In this document: positions 49,010 through 62,424 of the stretch, piece by piece
Layout of the letters: every line of letters starts with the position of its first letter
How positions within the stretch are numbered: position 1 is the first letter of the stretch
Source: an uncultured Gammaproteobacteria bacterium
Lineage (GTDB): Bacteria > Pseudomonadota > Gammaproteobacteria > Eutrophobiales > Eutrophobiaceae
Assembly (NCBI GenBank): GCA_943788005.1
Contig: CALSOP010000002.1
Location: 274,573 to 338,572, forward strand
Reading direction: 5' to 3'
DNA: 64,000 nt
Notes under the pieces: generated by a model
Told to the model about the DNA's origin: nothing
Databases searched by the model: none
The model's input: only the letters and a program-made list of their open reading frames with translations
Translations under genes and position numbers: made by a program

Positions 49010-49422
49010 TACAGTATTGTCCTCGCAACAAAGGTTGTTTTAATCGGCAACTTGGCTGCAGCTAATTCAAATGCTTCACGTGCCAATTCTTCAGGCACAC
49101 CTTCCATTTCATAAAGCATCCTTCCTGGCTGGATCTGGGCTACCCAATACTCAACATTACCCTTACCTTTACCTTGCCTAACTTCCAAAGGCTTTTTGGT
49201 GATCGGTTTGTCTGGGAAAATTCTTATCCAGACCTTAGCACCACGTTTTACTTTACGTGTTAATGCACGTCGTGCCGCTTCAATTTGGCGCGCAGTTATA
49301 CGACCCCTGCCAATAGCTTTCAAACCAAATTCACCAAAGCTGACTTTATTAGCAACAGTGGCAAGACCACGATTACGTAATTTACTTTGTTTTCTATACT
49401 TCGTTCTTTTTGGCTGTAACAC
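49009..49422 (-). CDS. rplP: 50S ribosomal protein L16
   Basis: 137 residues. [40 protein letters not shown] and [20 protein letters not shown] are typical. L16 shapes the A-site side of the peptidyl-transferase centre. Normal length. Confidence 0.98.
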   Translation of the reverse strand: MLQPKRTKYRKQSKLRNRGLATVANKVSFGEFGLKAIGRGRITARQIEAARRALTRKVKRGAKVWIRIFPDKPITKKPLEVRQGKGKGNVEYWVAQIQPGRMLYEMEGVPEELAREAFELAAAKLPIKTTFVARTIL

Positions 49423-49453
49423 GTCGAATTCCTATTAGTTGCTTACTTTTAAC

Positions 49454-50179
49454 TTAAGCCTTAGCTTGTTCTTTTGGGGCTTTATCTTTCTTGGCTTTAT
49501 CTTTCTGGCCTTCTTCTTTCTGGCCTTCCTCTTCTACAGTTTGTTCATGACCAACAAATACTTCGCCTTTAAAGATCCAGACCTTAATGCCTATAATTCC
49601 ATATGTTGTATTTGCTTCAGCAGTGCCGTAATCAATATCTGCACGTAATGTGTGTAGAGGCACACGACCTTCGCGATACCATTCTGTACGGGCAATCTCA
49701 GCACCATTCAGACGACCACCAAGGCTAATCTTGATACCTTGCGCACCTAAACGCATTGTATTTGTGACAGCACGTTTCATTGCACGACGGAACATAATGC
49801 GTCGTTCAATTTGTTGTGCAACACTTTCAGCAACAAGATGAGCATCCAGTTCTGGCTTGCGAATCTCTTCAACACTGACATGTGCAGGAACACCCATCAT
49901 TTTTGATATTTCAAAACGAAGGCGTTCTATATCTTCACCTTTTTTACCAATCACAATACCAGGACGAGCTGTATGAATAATCACACGTGCGTTACCCGCA
50001 GGTCTTTCTATCTGAATCCTGCTGACAGATGCATTAGCCAGTTTCTTGCGCACATATTCTCTAACCTTTAAATCCGCATGCAAATAATTAGCGTAATCCT
50101 TACTGTCTGCATACCAGGTTGAGGTCCAGTCTTTAATAATGCCGAGGCGTATCCCCGTTGGATGTACTTTTTGACCCAT
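49454..50179 (-). CDS. rpsC: 30S ribosomal protein S3 with charged C-terminal tail
   Basis: 241 residues. KH domain with [20 protein letters not shown] and the S3 C-terminal domain ([21 protein letters not shown]: [20 protein letters not shown]). The last ~30 residues are low-complexity Glu/Lys/Gln repeats ([20 protein letters not shown]), somewhat longer than in E. coli. S3 lies at the mRNA entry and has helicase activity. Confidence 0.97.
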   Translation of the reverse strand: MGQKVHPTGIRLGIIKDWTSTWYADSKDYANYLHADLKVREYVRKKLANASVSRIQIERPAGNARVIIHTARPGIVIGKKGEDIERLRFEISKMMGVPAHVSVEEIRKPELDAHLVAESVAQQIERRIMFRRAMKRAVTNTMRLGAQGIKISLGGRLNGAEIARTEWYREGRVPLHTLRADIDYGTAEANTTYGIIGIKVWIFKGEVFVGHEQTVEEEGQKEEGQKDKAKKDKAPKEQAKA

Positions 50180-50180
50180 A

Positions 50181-50525
50181 CTATTTACTAGCCTCCGGTT
50201 CAGATACCGTCACGGTGACATGACTGGTTCTCTTTATAATTCTATCGGCACGGCCTCTAGCGCGTGGACGTAAGCGCTTCATTGTTGGACCCTGATTTAC
50301 CTGTATAGCACTGACTCTGAGCTCATCAATATCAGCACCATCGTTATTTTCAGCATTGGCAATCGCAGATTCGAGTACCTTTTTAAGGATGTCCGCACCC
50401 TTTTTGTTACTGAACGCGAGTAGATTAATTGCACGGTCTACTGCTAATCCGCGAATCTGATCTGCCACTAAACGCAATTTCTGCGGTGACAAATGAGTAT
50501 GTTTTAATGTTGCTGAAGTTGTCAT
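50181..50525 (-). CDS. rplV: 50S ribosomal protein L22
   Basis: 114 residues. [20 protein letters not shown] and [20 protein letters not shown] are diagnostic; the beta-hairpin lines the exit tunnel. One base separates its stop from the rpsC ATG. Confidence 0.98.
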   Translation of the reverse strand: MTTSATLKHTHLSPQKLRLVADQIRGLAVDRAINLLAFSNKKGADILKKVLESAIANAENNDGADIDELRVSAIQVNQGPTMKRLRPRARGRADRIIKRTSHVTVTVSEPEASK

Positions 50526-50544
50526 AAGTATAGTTTTCTAATAA

Positions 50545-50814
50545 TTAAGATTTTCTATCTGCAATGTGTCCACGAAAAGTACGCGTTAACGCAAACTCAC
50601 CTAATTTATGCCCGACCATATTTTCAGAGATATAGATGGGCATATGATCACGACCATTGTGTACACCGATGGTCAAACCAACCATATCAGGCATCACCAT
50701 GGAACGACGAGACCAGGTTTTAATTGGACGCTTGTCGTTACTTTCCTTTGCTGTTTGCACCTTCTTTATAAGGTGATGGTCAATAAACGGACCTTTTTTA
50801 ATTGAACGTGGCAC
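50545..50814 (-). CDS. rpsS: 30S ribosomal protein S19
   Basis: 89 residues, [20 protein letters not shown] and the C-terminal [21 protein letters not shown]19 sits in the small-subunit head and binds S13. Standard place after rplB. Confidence 0.98.
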   Translation of the reverse strand: MPRSIKKGPFIDHHLIKKVQTAKESNDKRPIKTWSRRSMVMPDMVGLTIGVHNGRDHMPIYISENMVGHKLGEFALTRTFRGHIADRKS

Positions 50815-50829
50815 GTGTATCCCTCTAGT

Positions 50830-51651
50830 TTATTTACGTTTACGAACGATTAATTTATCTGTTCGCTTGTTCTTTCTGGTCTTATATCCCTTGGTTGGTG
50901 TTCCCCAAGGACTTACCGGATGACGTCCACCGGAAGTACGACCTTCACCACCACCATGTGGGTGATCAACCGGATTCATTGCTACTCCACGAACCGTAGG
51001 ACGAACACCACGCCAGCGTTTTGCACCGGCTTTGCCTAATGAACGCAGTGAATGCTCACCGTTACTTACTTCGCCAATCGTTGCTCGACAATCTGCTAAA
51101 ACTTTACGCATTTCACCAGAACGCAATCTCAAGGTTGCATGTTGGCCTTCTTTAGCTACTAACTGAACACCAGCACCTGCGCTTCGAGCAATTTGTGCAC
51201 CCTTACCTGGCTTTAATTCAATACAATGCACTGTAGTACCCAGCGGGATATTTCTTAACGGCATACAGTTACCAACTTGAATGCCTGACTCAATACCTGA
51301 CATAACAAGGCTGCCTTCTTTCACACCACTCGGTGCAATGATGTAGCGTCTTTCGCCATCAACATATAGAAGCAAAGCAATATGCGCAGTTCTATTCGGA
51401 TCGTATTCAATACGTTCGACTTTCGCCTGTATTCCATCTTTATTACGTTTGAAATCAATTATGCGATAGCGCTGTTTTGAACCACCACCACGATGTCGAA
51501 CAGTAATACGACCGTTATTATTACGACCAGAATGTTTCTTTTGACTTTCCAACAATGGCTCATAAGGTTTGCCTTTATATAACTCAGGGGTAACAACCTT
51601 AACCATTGAGCGGCGACCTGGAGATGTCGGTCTTGGATTAACTAATGCCAT
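50830..51651 (-). CDS. rplB: 50S ribosomal protein L2
   Basis: 273 residues. [20 protein letters not shown] and the functional loop [20 protein letters not shown] with the conserved histidine (DHPHGGG) near the peptidyl-transferase centre. Standard length. Confidence 0.98.
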   Translation of the reverse strand: MALVNPRPTSPGRRSMVKVVTPELYKGKPYEPLLESQKKHSGRNNNGRITVRHRGGGSKQRYRIIDFKRNKDGIQAKVERIEYDPNRTAHIALLLYVDGERRYIIAPSGVKEGSLVMSGIESGIQVGNCMPLRNIPLGTTVHCIELKPGKGAQIARSAGAGVQLVAKEGQHATLRLRSGEMRKVLADCRATIGEVSNGEHSLRSLGKAGAKRWRGVRPTVRGVAMNPVDHPHGGGEGRTSGGRHPVSPWGTPTKGYKTRKNKRTDKLIVRKRK

Positions 51652-51663
51652 AATATATACCTA

Positions 51664-51960
51664 TCAAGCGCCCATGAAATCTATGTCAAAACCAGGCTTC
51701 AATTTGACATAGGCTTTTTTCCAGTTGACACGTTGGCCTGGTCGACGCGCAAACATTTTTGTCTTACCTTTTACATTGGTAACCTGAACAGATAAAACTT
51801 CAGCACCATCGAACATAAGCTCAACAGCCTTTTTTATTTCAGGCTTAGTCGCATCCTTGGCAACTTTAAATACATATTGGTTATATGCTTCACCAACCAT
51901 TGTTGACTTTTCAGTCACTCGTGGCTCAAGCAAAACCGTCATTAATTTTTCCTGATTCAT
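51664..51960 (-). CDS. rplW: 50S ribosomal protein L23
   Basis: 98 residues from the ATG at 51960, which overlaps the rplD TGA as ATGA; an upstream ATG three codons earlier is less likely. [20 protein letters not shown] and [18 protein letters not shown] identify L23, the docking site for trigger factor and SRP at the tunnel exit. Confidence 0.97.
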   Translation of the reverse strand: MNQEKLMTVLLEPRVTEKSTMVGEAYNQYVFKVAKDATKPEIKKAVELMFDGAEVLSVQVTNVKGKTKMFARRPGQRVNWKKAYVKLKPGFDIDFMGA

Positions 51961-52574
51961 GATAACCATGCCTCAACTTTTTCAACGGCTGCCTGCGTCA
52001 TTATTACTTTGTCGAAACCAATCAATGAATACGGATCAATTTCATTGGTATCAATCACATCAACCTTTGGAATATTTCTTACACCAAGATAAAGATTCTC
52101 GTTCAATTCTTCAGTCACAATTAAAACATCATCAAGACTGAGGCTCGCCAATTTATCTTTAACCAATTTTGTTTTTGATTCATCTACATTGAACTCATCG
52201 ATACAGATGAAACGTTCTTGACGAACAAGCTCAGAAAGAATCGAACGCATCGCTGCACGATACATTTTTTTATTCAGTTTTTTACTATGGTCTTGTGTTT
52301 TAGCAGCAAACGTAACACCACCACCGCGCCATATCGGACTACGAATTGTCCCTGCTCGTGCTCGACCAGTACCTTTTTGTTTAAAAGGTTTTCTACCACC
52401 ACCGCGAACTTCAGCACGCGTTTTTTGCCCCTTGGTACCTGAACGAGCACCTGCCAGATACGAGGTTAATACCTGATGTATCAATGGCTCATTAAATTCG
52501 GCAGAAAAAACACTATCGGCAACATTCATCGTGCCTACTGTTCCACTGCCTGATTTTTGAATCGTAAGTTCCAT
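51957..52574 (-). CDS. rplD: 50S ribosomal protein L4
   Basis: 205 residues. [40 protein letters not shown] are the L4 hallmark loop that lines the exit tunnel. In E. coli L4 also attenuates the S10 operon through its leader, which seems to be absent here. Confidence 0.98.
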   Translation of the reverse strand: MELTIQKSGSGTVGTMNVADSVFSAEFNEPLIHQVLTSYLAGARSGTKGQKTRAEVRGGGRKPFKQKGTGRARAGTIRSPIWRGGGVTFAAKTQDHSKKLNKKMYRAAMRSILSELVRQERFICIDEFNVDESKTKLVKDKLASLSLDDVLIVTEELNENLYLGVRNIPKVDVIDTNEIDPYSLIGFDKVIMTQAAVEKVEAWLS

Positions 52575-52587
52575 TATTACTGCCTTA

Positions 52588-53229
52588 TTATCGTGTTTTT
52601 ACCGAAGGTTTAACTATAACCTTGCCACCCTTAACCGAAGGTACTGAACCCTTAATCAAAAGTAAATTTCGCTCACTATCAACGCGGACTATTTCAAGAT
52701 TTTGGGTAGTGCGTTGTACATTGCCCATATGTCCTGCCATTTTTTTCCCTTTAAAGACACGGCCTGGCGTTTGACATTGACCTATAGATCCCGGAGCACG
52801 ATGTGATAACGAGTTACCATGTGTATTTCGTTGATGACTAAAATTGTGTCGCTTTATCGCGCCCGCAAAACCTTTACCGTTCGTGGTACCAGTTACATCT
52901 ACCTTTTGTCCAGCTTCAAACATATCAACCTTAAGTTCTGCACCGGCAGCATACTGCTCAAGCTCTTCATTACTTACTCTATACTCCAAAAGCCCTTCAG
53001 CTGTTTCAAGGTTAGCTTTGGCATAGTTCCCAGCTTCTGATTTAGTCAGCGCTGATGACTTCTTTGCTCCCCAGGAAACTTGTACAGCTGTATAGCCATT
53101 TGTTTCTGGCGTTATTAAACTAGCAACATGATTAGGGCTAGCTTCAACCACGGTCACAGGCACAGAGTGTCCTTCTTCAGTGAATACACGTGTCATACCA
53201 CGTTTTCGACCAACTATTCCTATTGTCAT
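52588..53229 (-). CDS. rplC: 50S ribosomal protein L3
   Basis: 213 residues. [20 protein letters not shown] and [24 protein letters not shown] loop ([20 protein letters not shown]) with the glutamine that PrmB methylates. Start of large-subunit assembly. It lies 21 bases after rpsJ. Confidence 0.98.
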   Translation of the reverse strand: MTIGIVGRKRGMTRVFTEEGHSVPVTVVEASPNHVASLITPETNGYTAVQVSWGAKKSSALTKSEAGNYAKANLETAEGLLEYRVSNEELEQYAAGAELKVDMFEAGQKVDVTGTTNGKGFAGAIKRHNFSHQRNTHGNSLSHRAPGSIGQCQTPGRVFKGKKMAGHMGNVQRTTQNLEIVRVDSERNLLLIKGSVPSVKGGKVIVKPSVKTR

Positions 53230-53250
53230 TTTCTTATCCGCCAGTCTTTA

Positions 53251-53568
53251 TCAGTTAAGTTTAATCTGGACGTCAACACCTGCCGCCAAATCAAGTTTCA
53301 TTAGTGCATCAACAGTTTTATCTGTTGGGTTAATGATATCCATTAAACGTTTATGTGTGCGAATCTCATATTGGTCACGCGCATCTTTATTGACGTGCGG
53401 AGAGATCAGAACTGTAAAACGTTCTTTCTTTGTAGGCAAAGGTATAGGGCCCTTAATTTGGGCACCGGTACGTCGCGCTGTTTCGACAATCTCTTTTGTG
53501 GATTGATCGATCAGTCGATGATCAAATGCCTTAAGGCGGATCCTGATTATTTGTTGTTCGTCAGCCAT
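53251..53568 (-). CDS. rpsJ: 30S ribosomal protein S10
   Basis: 105 residues. [20 protein letters not shown] and [20 protein letters not shown] are the S10/NusE marks; it also serves transcription antitermination with NusB. Only seven bases separate it from tuf, so the long S10 leader of E. coli is missing. Confidence 0.98.
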   Translation of the reverse strand: MADEQQIIRIRLKAFDHRLIDQSTKEIVETARRTGAQIKGPIPLPTKKERFTVLISPHVNKDARDQYEIRTHKRLMDIINPTDKTVDALMKLDLAAGVDVQIKLN

Positions 53569-53575
53569 TTAATAA

Positions 53576-54766
53576 TTACTCAATAATTTTAGAAACAACG
53601 CCAGCACCTACCGTGCGACCGCCTTCTCGTATTGCAAAACGTAAGCCTTCTTCCATCGCAATCGGGTTAATCAATTTAACCGTTACTTTGATGTTGTCGC
53701 CCGGCATGACCATCTCGGTACCGGATGGCAATTCCATCGCACCCGTCACATCTGTTGTGCGGAAGTAAAACTGCGGACGGTAGTTGTTGAAGAATGGCGT
53801 ATGTCGGCCACCTTCATCTTTACTCAACACATAAATCTCAGTTTCAAAATGCGTGTGTGGCGTGATTGAACCCGGTTTACATAACACCTGTCCACGCTCC
53901 ACTTCTTCGCGCTTGGTACCACGTAGTAAGACACCTACGTTGTCACCCGCTTGTCCTTCATCCAACAACTTACGGAACATCTCTACACCCGTACACGTCG
54001 TCGTCTGGGTATCTTTAATACCCACAATCTCAATTTCTTCACCCACTTTAACAATCCCGCGTTCAACTCGTCCGGTCACAACAGTACCGCGACCAGAGAT
54101 AGAGAACACATCTTCTATCGGTAGCAAAAAGGGCTGGTCTACAGGACGTTCTGGCAGTGGAAAGTAGTCGTCCATTGCCGCAACCAGCTTCTCTATTGAG
54201 GGAATACCGATATCCGAGGTGTCCCCTTCGATTGCTTTTAACGCAGAGCCAGTGATGATTGGCGTGTCGTCGCCTGGGAAATCGTATGAATCCAATAATT
54301 CACGCACTTCCATTTCAACCAACTCTAATAATTCTGCATCATCAACCTGATCTGCCTTGTTCAGGTAAACCACGATAAAAGGCACACCGACTTGGCGTGA
54401 CAGTAATATGTGTTCACGGGTTTGTGGCATTGGGCCATCTGCTGCTGAACAGACCAATATAGCACCGTCCATCTGCGCCGCACCCGTGATCATGTTTTTC
54501 ACATAATCCGCGTGACCCGGACAGTCAACGTGGGCGTAGTGACGCTCGTCACTTTCATATTCCACGTGAGCAGTTGCGATGGTAATTCCACGTTCGCGTT
54601 CTTCTGGCGCATTATCAATCTGATCATAGGCCTTTGCTTCACCACCGTGCTTTTCCGTCATCACTTTCGTGATTGCCGCCGTCAAGGTCGTTTTACCATG
54701 ATCGACATGGCCTATCGTGCCGACGTTTATATGCGGTTTCGTGCGTTCAAATTTTTCCTTGGACAC
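53576..54766 (-). CDS. tuf: Elongation factor Tu
   Basis: 396 residues. GTPase motifs GHVDHGKT (19-26), DCPGHADY and NKAD; the switch region [14 protein letters not shown] and the domain III end [16 protein letters not shown] are intact. It delivers aminoacyl-tRNA to the A site. A second tuf copy, common in gammaproteobacteria, would lie outside the window. Confidence 0.99.
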   Translation of the reverse strand: MSKEKFERTKPHINVGTIGHVDHGKTTLTAAITKVMTEKHGGEAKAYDQIDNAPEERERGITIATAHVEYESDERHYAHVDCPGHADYVKNMITGAAQMDGAILVCSAADGPMPQTREHILLSRQVGVPFIVVYLNKADQVDDAELLELVEMEVRELLDSYDFPGDDTPIITGSALKAIEGDTSDIGIPSIEKLVAAMDDYFPLPERPVDQPFLLPIEDVFSISGRGTVVTGRVERGIVKVGEEIEIVGIKDTQTTTCTGVEMFRKLLDEGQAGDNVGVLLRGTKREEVERGQVLCKPGSITPHTHFETEIYVLSKDEGGRHTPFFNNYRPQFYFRTTDVTGAMELPSGTEMVMPGDNIKVTVKLINPIAMEEGLRFAIREGGRTVGAGVVSKIIE

Positions 54767-54806
54767 GGCTCATTACCTCTTCAATATATTTAGTTAGTAA
54801 TAAAAA

Positions 54807-56909
54807 TTATTGGTTTTTACTGATCATACTTTCAGCAATATTTGCTGGCACTTCGTTATATTTTTCAAATTCCATTGTGTAGACTGCGCGGCCTTGAGTT
54901 GCTGATCGAAGATCAGTCGCATAGCCAAACATTTCACTCAGTGGTACTTCTGCTTTTATTATCTTCCCTGAAGGCGACTCTTCAGTGCCTTGTAAAATTC
55001 CGCGACGACGGTTCAAATCACCATTAACCGTCCCCATATATTCTTCTGGAGTAACAATTTCAACTCTCATAACAGGTTCAAGTAAAACTGGCTTCGCCTT
55101 TCTCGCACCTTCTCTGAATCCCATCGAGCCGGCGATTTTAAACGCCATTTCGTTAGAGTCAACATCATGATAAGAACCATCGTATAAAGTTACTTTCACA
55201 TCGACTACCGGGTAACCTGCGACGATGCCATTTGTCATCTGTTCAATAACGCCCTTTTCTACTGCAGGGATATATTCTTTAGGCACCGTGCCGCCAACAA
55301 TCTCATTAACGAACTCAAAACCTTCACCTGCTTGCTTTGGTTCAATTTTGAAAACAACATGACCGTATTGACCACGACCACCCGATTGACGAACAAACTT
55401 ACCTTCTGCCTTTTCAAGCGTTGCGCGTATCGTTTCACGGTAAGCCACTTGTGGTTTACCTACGTTCGCTTCAACTTTAAATTCACGCTTCATGCGATCC
55501 ACAATAATTTCCAAATGAAGTTCACCCATTCCAGAAATAATCGTCTGCCCGGACTCTTCATCTGTATGCACACGGAACGAAGGGTCTTCTTGTGCAAGCT
55601 TACTTAAAGCAAGCCCCATCTTTTCCTGGTCAGGCTTAGTCTTTGGCTCAACCGCAACTGCTATAACCGGATCTGGAAACTCCATTCTTTCTAAAGTGAT
55701 CACATTATCTAAATCACAAAGGGTGTCGCCGGTAGTTACATCCTTTAATCCAACTGCTGCCGCAATATCACCAGCACGAACCTCTTTAATTTCTTCTCGG
55801 CTATTAGCATGCATTTGTAATAACCTGCCAATACGTTCTTTTTTTCCTTTGACCGGATTCAAAATCGTATCGCCAGACTTGAGCACACCTGAATAAGCAC
55901 GAAAAAAAGTTAATGTACCTACAAATGGGTCGGTGGCAATTTTAAACGCTAACGCTGCAAAAGGTTCTTCATCAGAAGAAAGCCTTTCACCTTCAGATTC
56001 ATCTTTATCATCCAAAATCCCTTTGATTGCTGGCACATCTACTGGTGATGGCATGTATTGCACAACAGCATCCAACATTGTTTGCACACCTTTATTCTTA
56101 AAGGCAGAACCACAAAAAACCGGTACAACTTCATTCGCTAATACTTGTGTACGTATTCCTTCAATAATTTGTTCTTGAGTAAGCTCGCTATTCTCAAGAT
56201 AACACTCCATCAGAGCCTCATTTGCTTCAGCTGCACTTTCAACTATATTTTCATGCCATTGTTGTGCTTCAGCCTGGAGTGCCTCGGGAATCTCTTTTTC
56301 TTCAAACTTAATCCCCATGTTTTCTTCTTCCCAGTAAATCGCTTTCATTTTTACCAGGTCAATAACACCTTCAAATTTTTCTTCGGCACCAATAGGTAAT
56401 TGCATAGGCACTGCGTTACTACCCAATCGCTCTCGAATCTGCTCTACCACTCGTAGAAAATCAGCGCCAGCACGATCCATTTTATTTACAAAGGCCATAC
56501 GCGGCACAGAATATTTATTTGCCTGTCGCCAAACCGTTTCTGACTGAGGCTCAACCCCACCAACAGCACAAAATACTGCGCAGGCACCATCCAGAACTCG
56601 TAATGAACGCTCAACTTCAATCGTAAAATCAACGTGCCCCGGAGTATCAATAATGTTTATACGGTGCTCTTCAAATTGAGCAGATGTCCCTTTCCAAAAG
56701 CAGGTTGTAGCAGCAGAGGTAATTGTTATTCCGCGCTCTTGCTCTTGTTCCATCCAGTCCATGGTTGCAGCACCATCATGTACTTCACCAATCTTGTGAG
56801 AGACGCCTGTATAGAACAGCACTCGCTCGGTAGTAGTGGTTTTACCAGCATCAATATGAGCCATAATTCCGATATTTCGGTAGTGCTCGATTGGTGTGTG
56901 ACGTGACAT
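54807..56909 (-). CDS. fusA: Elongation factor G
   Basis: 700 residues. G1 motif AHIDAGKT (17-24), [22 protein letters not shown] and [10 protein letters not shown]; domains II-V follow, including [17 protein letters not shown] of domain IV. It drives translocation and, with RRF, ribosome recycling. Standard str-operon place between rpsG and tuf. Confidence 0.99.
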   Translation of the reverse strand: MSRHTPIEHYRNIGIMAHIDAGKTTTTERVLFYTGVSHKIGEVHDGAATMDWMEQEQERGITITSAATTCFWKGTSAQFEEHRINIIDTPGHVDFTIEVERSLRVLDGACAVFCAVGGVEPQSETVWRQANKYSVPRMAFVNKMDRAGADFLRVVEQIRERLGSNAVPMQLPIGAEEKFEGVIDLVKMKAIYWEEENMGIKFEEKEIPEALQAEAQQWHENIVESAAEANEALMECYLENSELTQEQIIEGIRTQVLANEVVPVFCGSAFKNKGVQTMLDAVVQYMPSPVDVPAIKGILDDKDESEGERLSSDEEPFAALAFKIATDPFVGTLTFFRAYSGVLKSGDTILNPVKGKKERIGRLLQMHANSREEIKEVRAGDIAAAVGLKDVTTGDTLCDLDNVITLERMEFPDPVIAVAVEPKTKPDQEKMGLALSKLAQEDPSFRVHTDEESGQTIISGMGELHLEIIVDRMKREFKVEANVGKPQVAYRETIRATLEKAEGKFVRQSGGRGQYGHVVFKIEPKQAGEGFEFVNEIVGGTVPKEYIPAVEKGVIEQMTNGIVAGYPVVDVKVTLYDGSYHDVDSNEMAFKIAGSMGFREGARKAKPVLLEPVMRVEIVTPEEYMGTVNGDLNRRRGILQGTEESPSGKIIKAEVPLSEMFGYATDLRSATQGRAVYTMEFEKYNEVPANIAESMISKNQ

Positions 56910-56937
56910 GATGCTGTATTAATAATGTTGTGTGTTA

Positions 56938-57408
56938 TTACCAACGGTAATGTGAAAAAGCTTTATTTGCTTCAGCCATACGGTGGGTATCTTCACGTTT
57001 CTTAATGGCAGTGCCCCGGCTTTCTGAGGCATCTAGCAATTCACCAGCCAGACGTAAGCCCATATTTTTTTCACCGCGATTCTTTGCGGCATCAACCATC
57101 CAACGCATCGCTAAGGTAACACTGCGAGCCGTTCTAACTTCAATAGGTATCTGATAAGTCGCACCACCGACACGTCGGGATTTGACCTCGACTAGCGGTC
57201 GAACGTTTTCAAGTGCTTTATTAAATACTTCAAGTGGCTCAGGATTACCTTTGCCGCTAATTTCATCCAGCGCACCATAGACAATTTTTTCTGCGATGGA
57301 TTTTTTACCACTACGCATAATGATATTGATAAATTTTGCTAATACCTTATCTCCGTATTTCGGATCAGGCAGAATTTCAGTTTTCTCAGCAACGCGTCTT
57401 CTGGACAT
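56938..57408 (-). CDS. rpsG: 30S ribosomal protein S7
   Basis: 156 residues. [20 protein letters not shown] and [20 protein letters not shown] mark S7, the primary organiser of the small-subunit head and, in E. coli, the str-operon repressor. It ends [12 protein letters not shown], the short form. Confidence 0.98.
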   Translation of the reverse strand: MSRRRVAEKTEILPDPKYGDKVLAKFINIIMRSGKKSIAEKIVYGALDEISGKGNPEPLEVFNKALENVRPLVEVKSRRVGGATYQIPIEVRTARSVTLAMRWMVDAAKNRGEKNMGLRLAGELLDASESRGTAIKKREDTHRMAEANKAFSHYRW

Positions 57409-57457
57409 GGTTCAAGCTATTCCTGTATCTATTCTTAATATATAGGTAAGTATCAAT

Positions 57458-57832
57458 TTACGACTTTGGTCTTTTCGCACCGTATTTAGAACGGCCTTGG
57501 CGTCTATCACTGACACCAGAGGTATCCAAGGTACCGCGAACGGTATGGTAACGGACACCCGGTAAATCTTTTACACGGCCGCCCCTAATCAAAATCACAG
57601 AGTGCTCTTGCAGATTGTGACCCTCACCACCAATGTAAGTGGTTACTTCTTGGCCATTAGTCAGCCTTACACGAGCCACCTTTCGTAGCGCAGAGTTCGG
57701 TTTCTTTGGTGTCGTTGTATACACACGGGTGCATACACCACGTTTTTGAGGACATGCCTCTAGTGCAGGGACATTACTCTTAACACGTTGTCGCTTACGC
57801 GGTTTTCTGACTAATTGATTAATTGTTGTCAT
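57458..57832 (-). CDS. rpsL: 30S ribosomal protein S12
   Basis: 124 residues from the ATG at 57832; the frame extends to 57913 but those residues are not S12. [20 protein letters not shown] and [17 protein letters not shown] hold Lys43 and Lys88, the unmutated residues of streptomycin-sensitive ribosomes. First gene of the str operon; about 190 bases separate it from the rpoC terminator and must contain its promoter, which I could not place with confidence. Confidence 0.97.
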   Translation of the reverse strand: MTTINQLVRKPRKRQRVKSNVPALEACPQKRGVCTRVYTTTPKKPNSALRKVARVRLTNGQEVTTYIGGEGHNLQEHSVILIRGGRVKDLPGVRYHTVRGTLDTSGVSDRRQGRSKYGAKRPKS

Positions 57833-58020
57833 AAAAATGTTCTTATATATCAGTTTATTAAGTGCGCAGACCACCTCACCTATCCAGACTGAGTGCATCC
57901 ATAACAGATACAATTACAACTTTCAGTGCGGACATGCGGAGAACAATATCGGATATCCTCGAGATGTCGTCTGGCGTTTCAGCGAATTTTCCAAAATCCG
58001 CTAGTATTTCCAGTACTTAA

Positions 58021-58059
58021 AGCAAAATGACAGGCTGAGAAAACGGACTCAGCCTGTCA
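58021..58059 (-). terminator. Intrinsic terminator after rpoC
   Basis: TGACAGGCTGAG (58028-58039) and CTCAGCCTGTCA (58048-58059) form a perfect 12-bp stem with an 8-base loop. On the minus strand TTTTGCTTT follows. It lies about 60 bases beyond the rpoC stop and separates the rpoBC operon from the str operon. Confidence 0.9.
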
Positions 58060-58118
58060 AAGAGGCGGGATTTTATGTCTTTGATGATAATCCGTCAAGG
58101 AAGATCACAGCTTATTTT

Positions 58119-61100
58119 TCAAGTTCCTGTCGTACCCTCCACAGCTTCTGAATCAGAGCCGGCAATGGGTATTTCAACATCCTCGATTTCCACATTTTCT
58201 GTAGCTGTTTCGGGGGCTCGTTTTTTATCCAATCGCTCCTTACGCTCAGCATGGTAAGCAAGACCAGTACCTGCAGGAATCAGGCGTCCGACAATGACAT
58301 TTTCCTTCAATCCACGAAGATCATCCCGTTTTCCACTAACACTCGCTTCAGTAAGTACACGAGTAGTTTCTTGGAATGATGCAGCAGAGATAAATGACTC
58401 CGTTGAGAGAGATGCCTTGGTGATACCTAATAAGATAGGTACCCAAGTAGCAGGTGTTTTGCCATCTGCCTCTATCTTTTCATTCTCTTCCAAAACTCTT
58501 GAGCGTTCTAATTGCTCACCTTTGAGGAAATTACTATCACCAACACTGGTAATTTCAGCCTTTCTCATCATTTGTCGCACAATAATTTCAATGTGCTTGT
58601 CATTAATCTTTACACCCTGCAAGCGATAAACATCCTGAATCTCGGTGCTGATATAGTTCGTAAGTGCGACAACGCCTTTCAAGCGGAGTATATCATGTGG
58701 CGTAGGCGGTCCATCCGCAAGACTTTCACCTTTCTCTACATGCTCACCCTCGAATACACTGACATGACGCCATTTTGGTATGAGTTCTTCATGCACTAAA
58801 TCATCCTGACCAGTGATAACGATCCTTTGTTTACCTTTAGTTTCTTTACCAAAACTAATGATACCCGAGATTTCTGCTAGAACTGCTGGCTCTTTAGGTT
58901 TACGTGCTTCAAACAAATCTGCAACCCTAGGTAAACCACCAGTGATATCACGTGTCTTCACAGATTCCTGAGCGAGACGTGCAATGACGTCACCTATATT
59001 GACCTCTTTACCATCACTAACATTAATAACCGCTTTAGACGGTAATAAATAATGAGCAGCCTGATCGGTGCCTGGAATCTTTAGCTCTTCACCTTTTTCA
59101 TCAACTAGCTTAACTGTAGGACGTAAGTCTTTCGCCGTAGCGGGTCGTTGTTTTGGATCCAGAATAACGATATTGGTTAAACCGGTAATATCATCAACAT
59201 GACGTGTTACTGTGACACCATCTACGATATCTGAAAATTGAACGCGCCCTTTAACCTCAGTAATCACAGGATGTGTATGTGGGTCCCAAGAAGCGATCTG
59301 TTGTCCAGAATTCACACTTGCACCATCGGCTATGGTTAAGACAGCGCCATACGGAATCTTGTAACGCTCACGCTCACGACCAACATCATCAAGGATAGCA
59401 ATCTCACCTGAACGTGAAACAACCACTTTATTACCACTTTCCTGATCCAGCGTTTTAACATTTTGTATACGAACTGTACCGCCATTTTTGACGGCAATAT
59501 TACTTATCGCCGCTGCTCGAGATGCAGCACCACCAATATGGAAGGTACGCATAGTCAGCTGAGTACCAGGCTCACCAATAGATTGTGCTGCTATCACACC
59601 GACAGCCTCACCTATGTTAACTAAGTGTCCTCGACCCAAATCACGGCCATAACACTTACGACAAATACCATAACGTGTCTCACATGTGATACCAGAACGA
59701 ACAGTAACTTGATCTATGCCATTATCATCAAGAATTTCTACCCATTTCTCATCAAGTAATGTACCTGCTTCAGCAACAACGTCTCCATTATTCTTAATAG
59801 CATCAATAGATAATACCCGTCCCAACACACGTTCACTTAATGGCTCAATAACATCACCACCTTCGATAACCGGATTCATAACCAGACCTTCAACGGTGCC
59901 GCAATCTTCTTCAGACACAACCAAATCTTGAGAAACATCCACCAGTCGTCGTGTAAGGTATCCAGAGTTTGCTGTTTTAAGTGCAGTATCTGCGAGACCT
60001 TTACGCGCACCGTGAGTAGAGATGAAGTACTGAAGTACATCGAGTCCTTCACGGAAGTTTGCTGTAATGGGAGTTTCAATAATCGAGCCATCAGGCTTGG
60101 CCATTAAACCACGCATACCGGCTAATTGCCTTATTTGCGCAGCTGAGCCTCGAGCACCTGAATCGGCCATAATAAAAATAGAATTAAACGAAGCTTCTTT
60201 AACTTCATTTCCTTCTGCATCAATACGAGTATCAACACCTAATTTATCCATCATCGCTTTGGCAACTTGGTCATTAGTATGAGACCAGATATCAACAACC
60301 TTGTTATAACGTTCACCATCAGTAATCAAGCCAGATGAATATTGCTCCTGAAAGTTCTTAACCTGTTCTTCTGCCTTACCAATAATCTCATCCTTGTTTT
60401 CTGGTATTACCATATCTTCAACACCAATCGAGACACCAGCGCGAGTTGAATACTTAAACCCGGTGTACATCAATTTGTCAGAGAAGATAACCGTATCTTT
60501 TAGTTCGAGTTTTCGATAACAGGTATTTATTAGTTGTGAGATGGTTTTTTTCGTCAACACCTTATCTATCAATGAAAAAGGCATTTCATCAGGTAAAATT
60601 TTGGATAACAATGCTCTACCAGCAGTTGTTTCATAACGTTTATTCGTTATTTGTTTTTCACCATCTTCATTGGTGGTAACTTCGCGTATACGCGCACGAA
60701 TCTTTGCCTGCAAACCAACTACACTGCTTTCATATGCTCGGTATACTTCATCAATATCAGCAAAGGCCATACCTGTCCCTTTTGCTTCAACTGATTCGCG
60801 GGTCAGATAATAAAGTCCCAAGACAACATCTTGTGTTGGCACAATAATCGGCTCACCATTTGCAGGTGACAAAATATTATTGGTCGACATCATCAATGTT
60901 CGCGCTTCAAGTTGAGCTTCAACAGACAATGGCACATGCACGGCCATTTGATCGCCGTCAAAATCAGCATTGAATGCTGTACAAACTAAGGGGTGTAATT
61001 GTATTGCTTTGCCTTCAATCAAGACTGGCTCGAATGCTTGTATTCCTAGTCTATGCAATGTGGGCGCACGGTTAAGCATGATCGGGTGTTCACGAATGAC

Positions 61101-62342
61101 TTCTTCAAGTACATCCCAAACTTCAGAACCTTCACGTTCAACCAATTTTTTTGCTGCTTTGATTGTAGTAGCAAGACCACGTCTTTCAAGTTTACTAAAG
61201 ATAAATGGTTTGAATAATTCCAAAGCCATTTTTTTAGGAATACCACATTGATGTAAACGTAAAGTCGGACCTACGACAATTACAGAACGTCCAGAATAAT
61301 CAACACGCTTACCAAGTAAATTTTGACGGAAACGTCCTTGCTTACCTTTAATCATGTCTGCCAATGATTTCAGAGGTAACTTATTGGTGCCGGTGATCGC
61401 ACGTCCACGTCTACCGTTATCAAGCAGCGCATCTACTGATTCCTGTAGCATGCGTTTTTCATTACGTACAATAATGTCAGGCGCATTCAAATCTAATAAT
61501 CGTTTCAAACGATTATTTCTATTGATAACGCGACGATACAAATCATTCAAATCAGACGTTGCAAAACGACCGCCATCTAGTGGCACCAACGGACGTAGCT
61601 CTGGCGGAAGCACCGGTAGTATTTTCAATACCATCCACTCAGGTTTATTACCTGATTGCATGAAAGCTTCGAGCAATTTTAAGCGCTTGGTTAACTTACG
61701 CAGTTTGGTCTCAGAATTTGTATTTGGAACTTCTTCCCGAAGTGCAGCAACTTCAGCCTCAATATCAATTGATAAAAGTAATTCGCGAATTGCTTCGGCG
61801 CCCATCTTCGCTTCAAACTCATCACCATATTGTTCAATAGCTTCAAGATAGTTTTCTTCTGTGAGCATTTGTCCGCGTTCAAGCTCAGTCATACCGGGCT
61901 CAATCACAGCATATGCTTCGAAATAAAGAATGCGTTCAATCTCACGCAAAGTCATATCGAGCATCAAACCCATGCGTGAAGGCAATGACTTTAAAAACCA
62001 GATGTGTGCTACAGGGCTAGCCAGATCAATATGACCCATACGCTCACGTCGCACTTTGGATAGAGTGACTTCAACGCCACACTTCTCGCAAACAACGCCA
62101 CGATGTTTGAGTCTTTTATACTTTCCACACAAACATTCGTAATCTTTGACTGGGCCAAATATCTTGGCACAAAACAAACCATCACGCTCTGGCTTGAATG
62201 TTCGGTAATTTATCGTTTCGGGCTTTTTGACTTCTCCAAAAGACCAGGACCGTATTTTTTCAGGTGAAGCTAAGCCAATTGTAATGGCATCAAATTCCTC
62301 AACCTGTCCTTGTTGCTTTAAAAGCTTGAGTAAGTCTTTCAA
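58119..62342 (-). CDS. rpoC: RNA polymerase subunit beta'
   Basis: 1407 residues, identical in length to E. coli. N-terminal zinc site [20 protein letters not shown], catalytic [16 protein letters not shown] with the three magnesium aspartates, second zinc site built around [12 protein letters not shown], and the trigger-loop region [20 protein letters not shown]. The tail is acidic ([20 protein letters not shown]). It follows rpoB after 82 bases and ends at a strong terminator. Confidence 0.99.
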   Translation of the reverse strand: MKDLLKLLKQQGQVEEFDAITIGLASPEKIRSWSFGEVKKPETINYRTFKPERDGLFCAKIFGPVKDYECLCGKYKRLKHRGVVCEKCGVEVTLSKVRRERMGHIDLASPVAHIWFLKSLPSRMGLMLDMTLREIERILYFEAYAVIEPGMTELERGQMLTEENYLEAIEQYGDEFEAKMGAEAIRELLLSIDIEAEVAALREEVPNTNSETKLRKLTKRLKLLEAFMQSGNKPEWMVLKILPVLPPELRPLVPLDGGRFATSDLNDLYRRVINRNNRLKRLLDLNAPDIIVRNEKRMLQESVDALLDNGRRGRAITGTNKLPLKSLADMIKGKQGRFRQNLLGKRVDYSGRSVIVVGPTLRLHQCGIPKKMALELFKPFIFSKLERRGLATTIKAAKKLVEREGSEVWDVLEEVIREHPIMLNRAPTLHRLGIQAFEPVLIEGKAIQLHPLVCTAFNADFDGDQMAVHVPLSVEAQLEARTLMMSTNNILSPANGEPIIVPTQDVVLGLYYLTRESVEAKGTGMAFADIDEVYRAYESSVVGLQAKIRARIREVTTNEDGEKQITNKRYETTAGRALLSKILPDEMPFSLIDKVLTKKTISQLINTCYRKLELKDTVIFSDKLMYTGFKYSTRAGVSIGVEDMVIPENKDEIIGKAEEQVKNFQEQYSSGLITDGERYNKVVDIWSHTNDQVAKAMMDKLGVDTRIDAEGNEVKEASFNSIFIMADSGARGSAAQIRQLAGMRGLMAKPDGSIIETPITANFREGLDVLQYFISTHGARKGLADTALKTANSGYLTRRLVDVSQDLVVSEEDCGTVEGLVMNPVIEGGDVIEPLSERVLGRVLSIDAIKNNGDVVAEAGTLLDEKWVEILDDNGIDQVTVRSGITCETRYGICRKCYGRDLGRGHLVNIGEAVGVIAAQSIGEPGTQLTMRTFHIGGAASRAAAISNIAVKNGGTVRIQNVKTLDQESGNKVVVSRSGEIAILDDVGRERERYKIPYGAVLTIADGASVNSGQQIASWDPHTHPVITEVKGRVQFSDIVDGVTVTRHVDDITGLTNIVILDPKQRPATAKDLRPTVKLVDEKGEELKIPGTDQAAHYLLPSKAVINVSDGKEVNIGDVIARLAQESVKTRDITGGLPRVADLFEARKPKEPAVLAEISGIISFGKETKGKQRIVITGQDDLVHEELIPKWRHVSVFEGEHVEKGESLADGPPTPHDILRLKGVVALTNYISTEIQDVYRLQGVKINDKHIEIIVRQMMRKAEITSVGDSNFLKGEQLERSRVLEENEKIEADGKTPATWVPILLGITKASLSTESFISAASFQETTRVLTEASVSGKRDDLRGLKENVIVGRLIPAGTGLAYHAERKERLDKKRAPETATENVEIEDVEIPIAGSDSEAVEGTTGT

Positions 62343-62424
62343 GGTTTACTACCTCCTAGGAGATCTATTCCGGACAAAGATAGCCCGAATTTCGAATCGT
62401 TAATTTTCATGTCTTTCATAGTCT

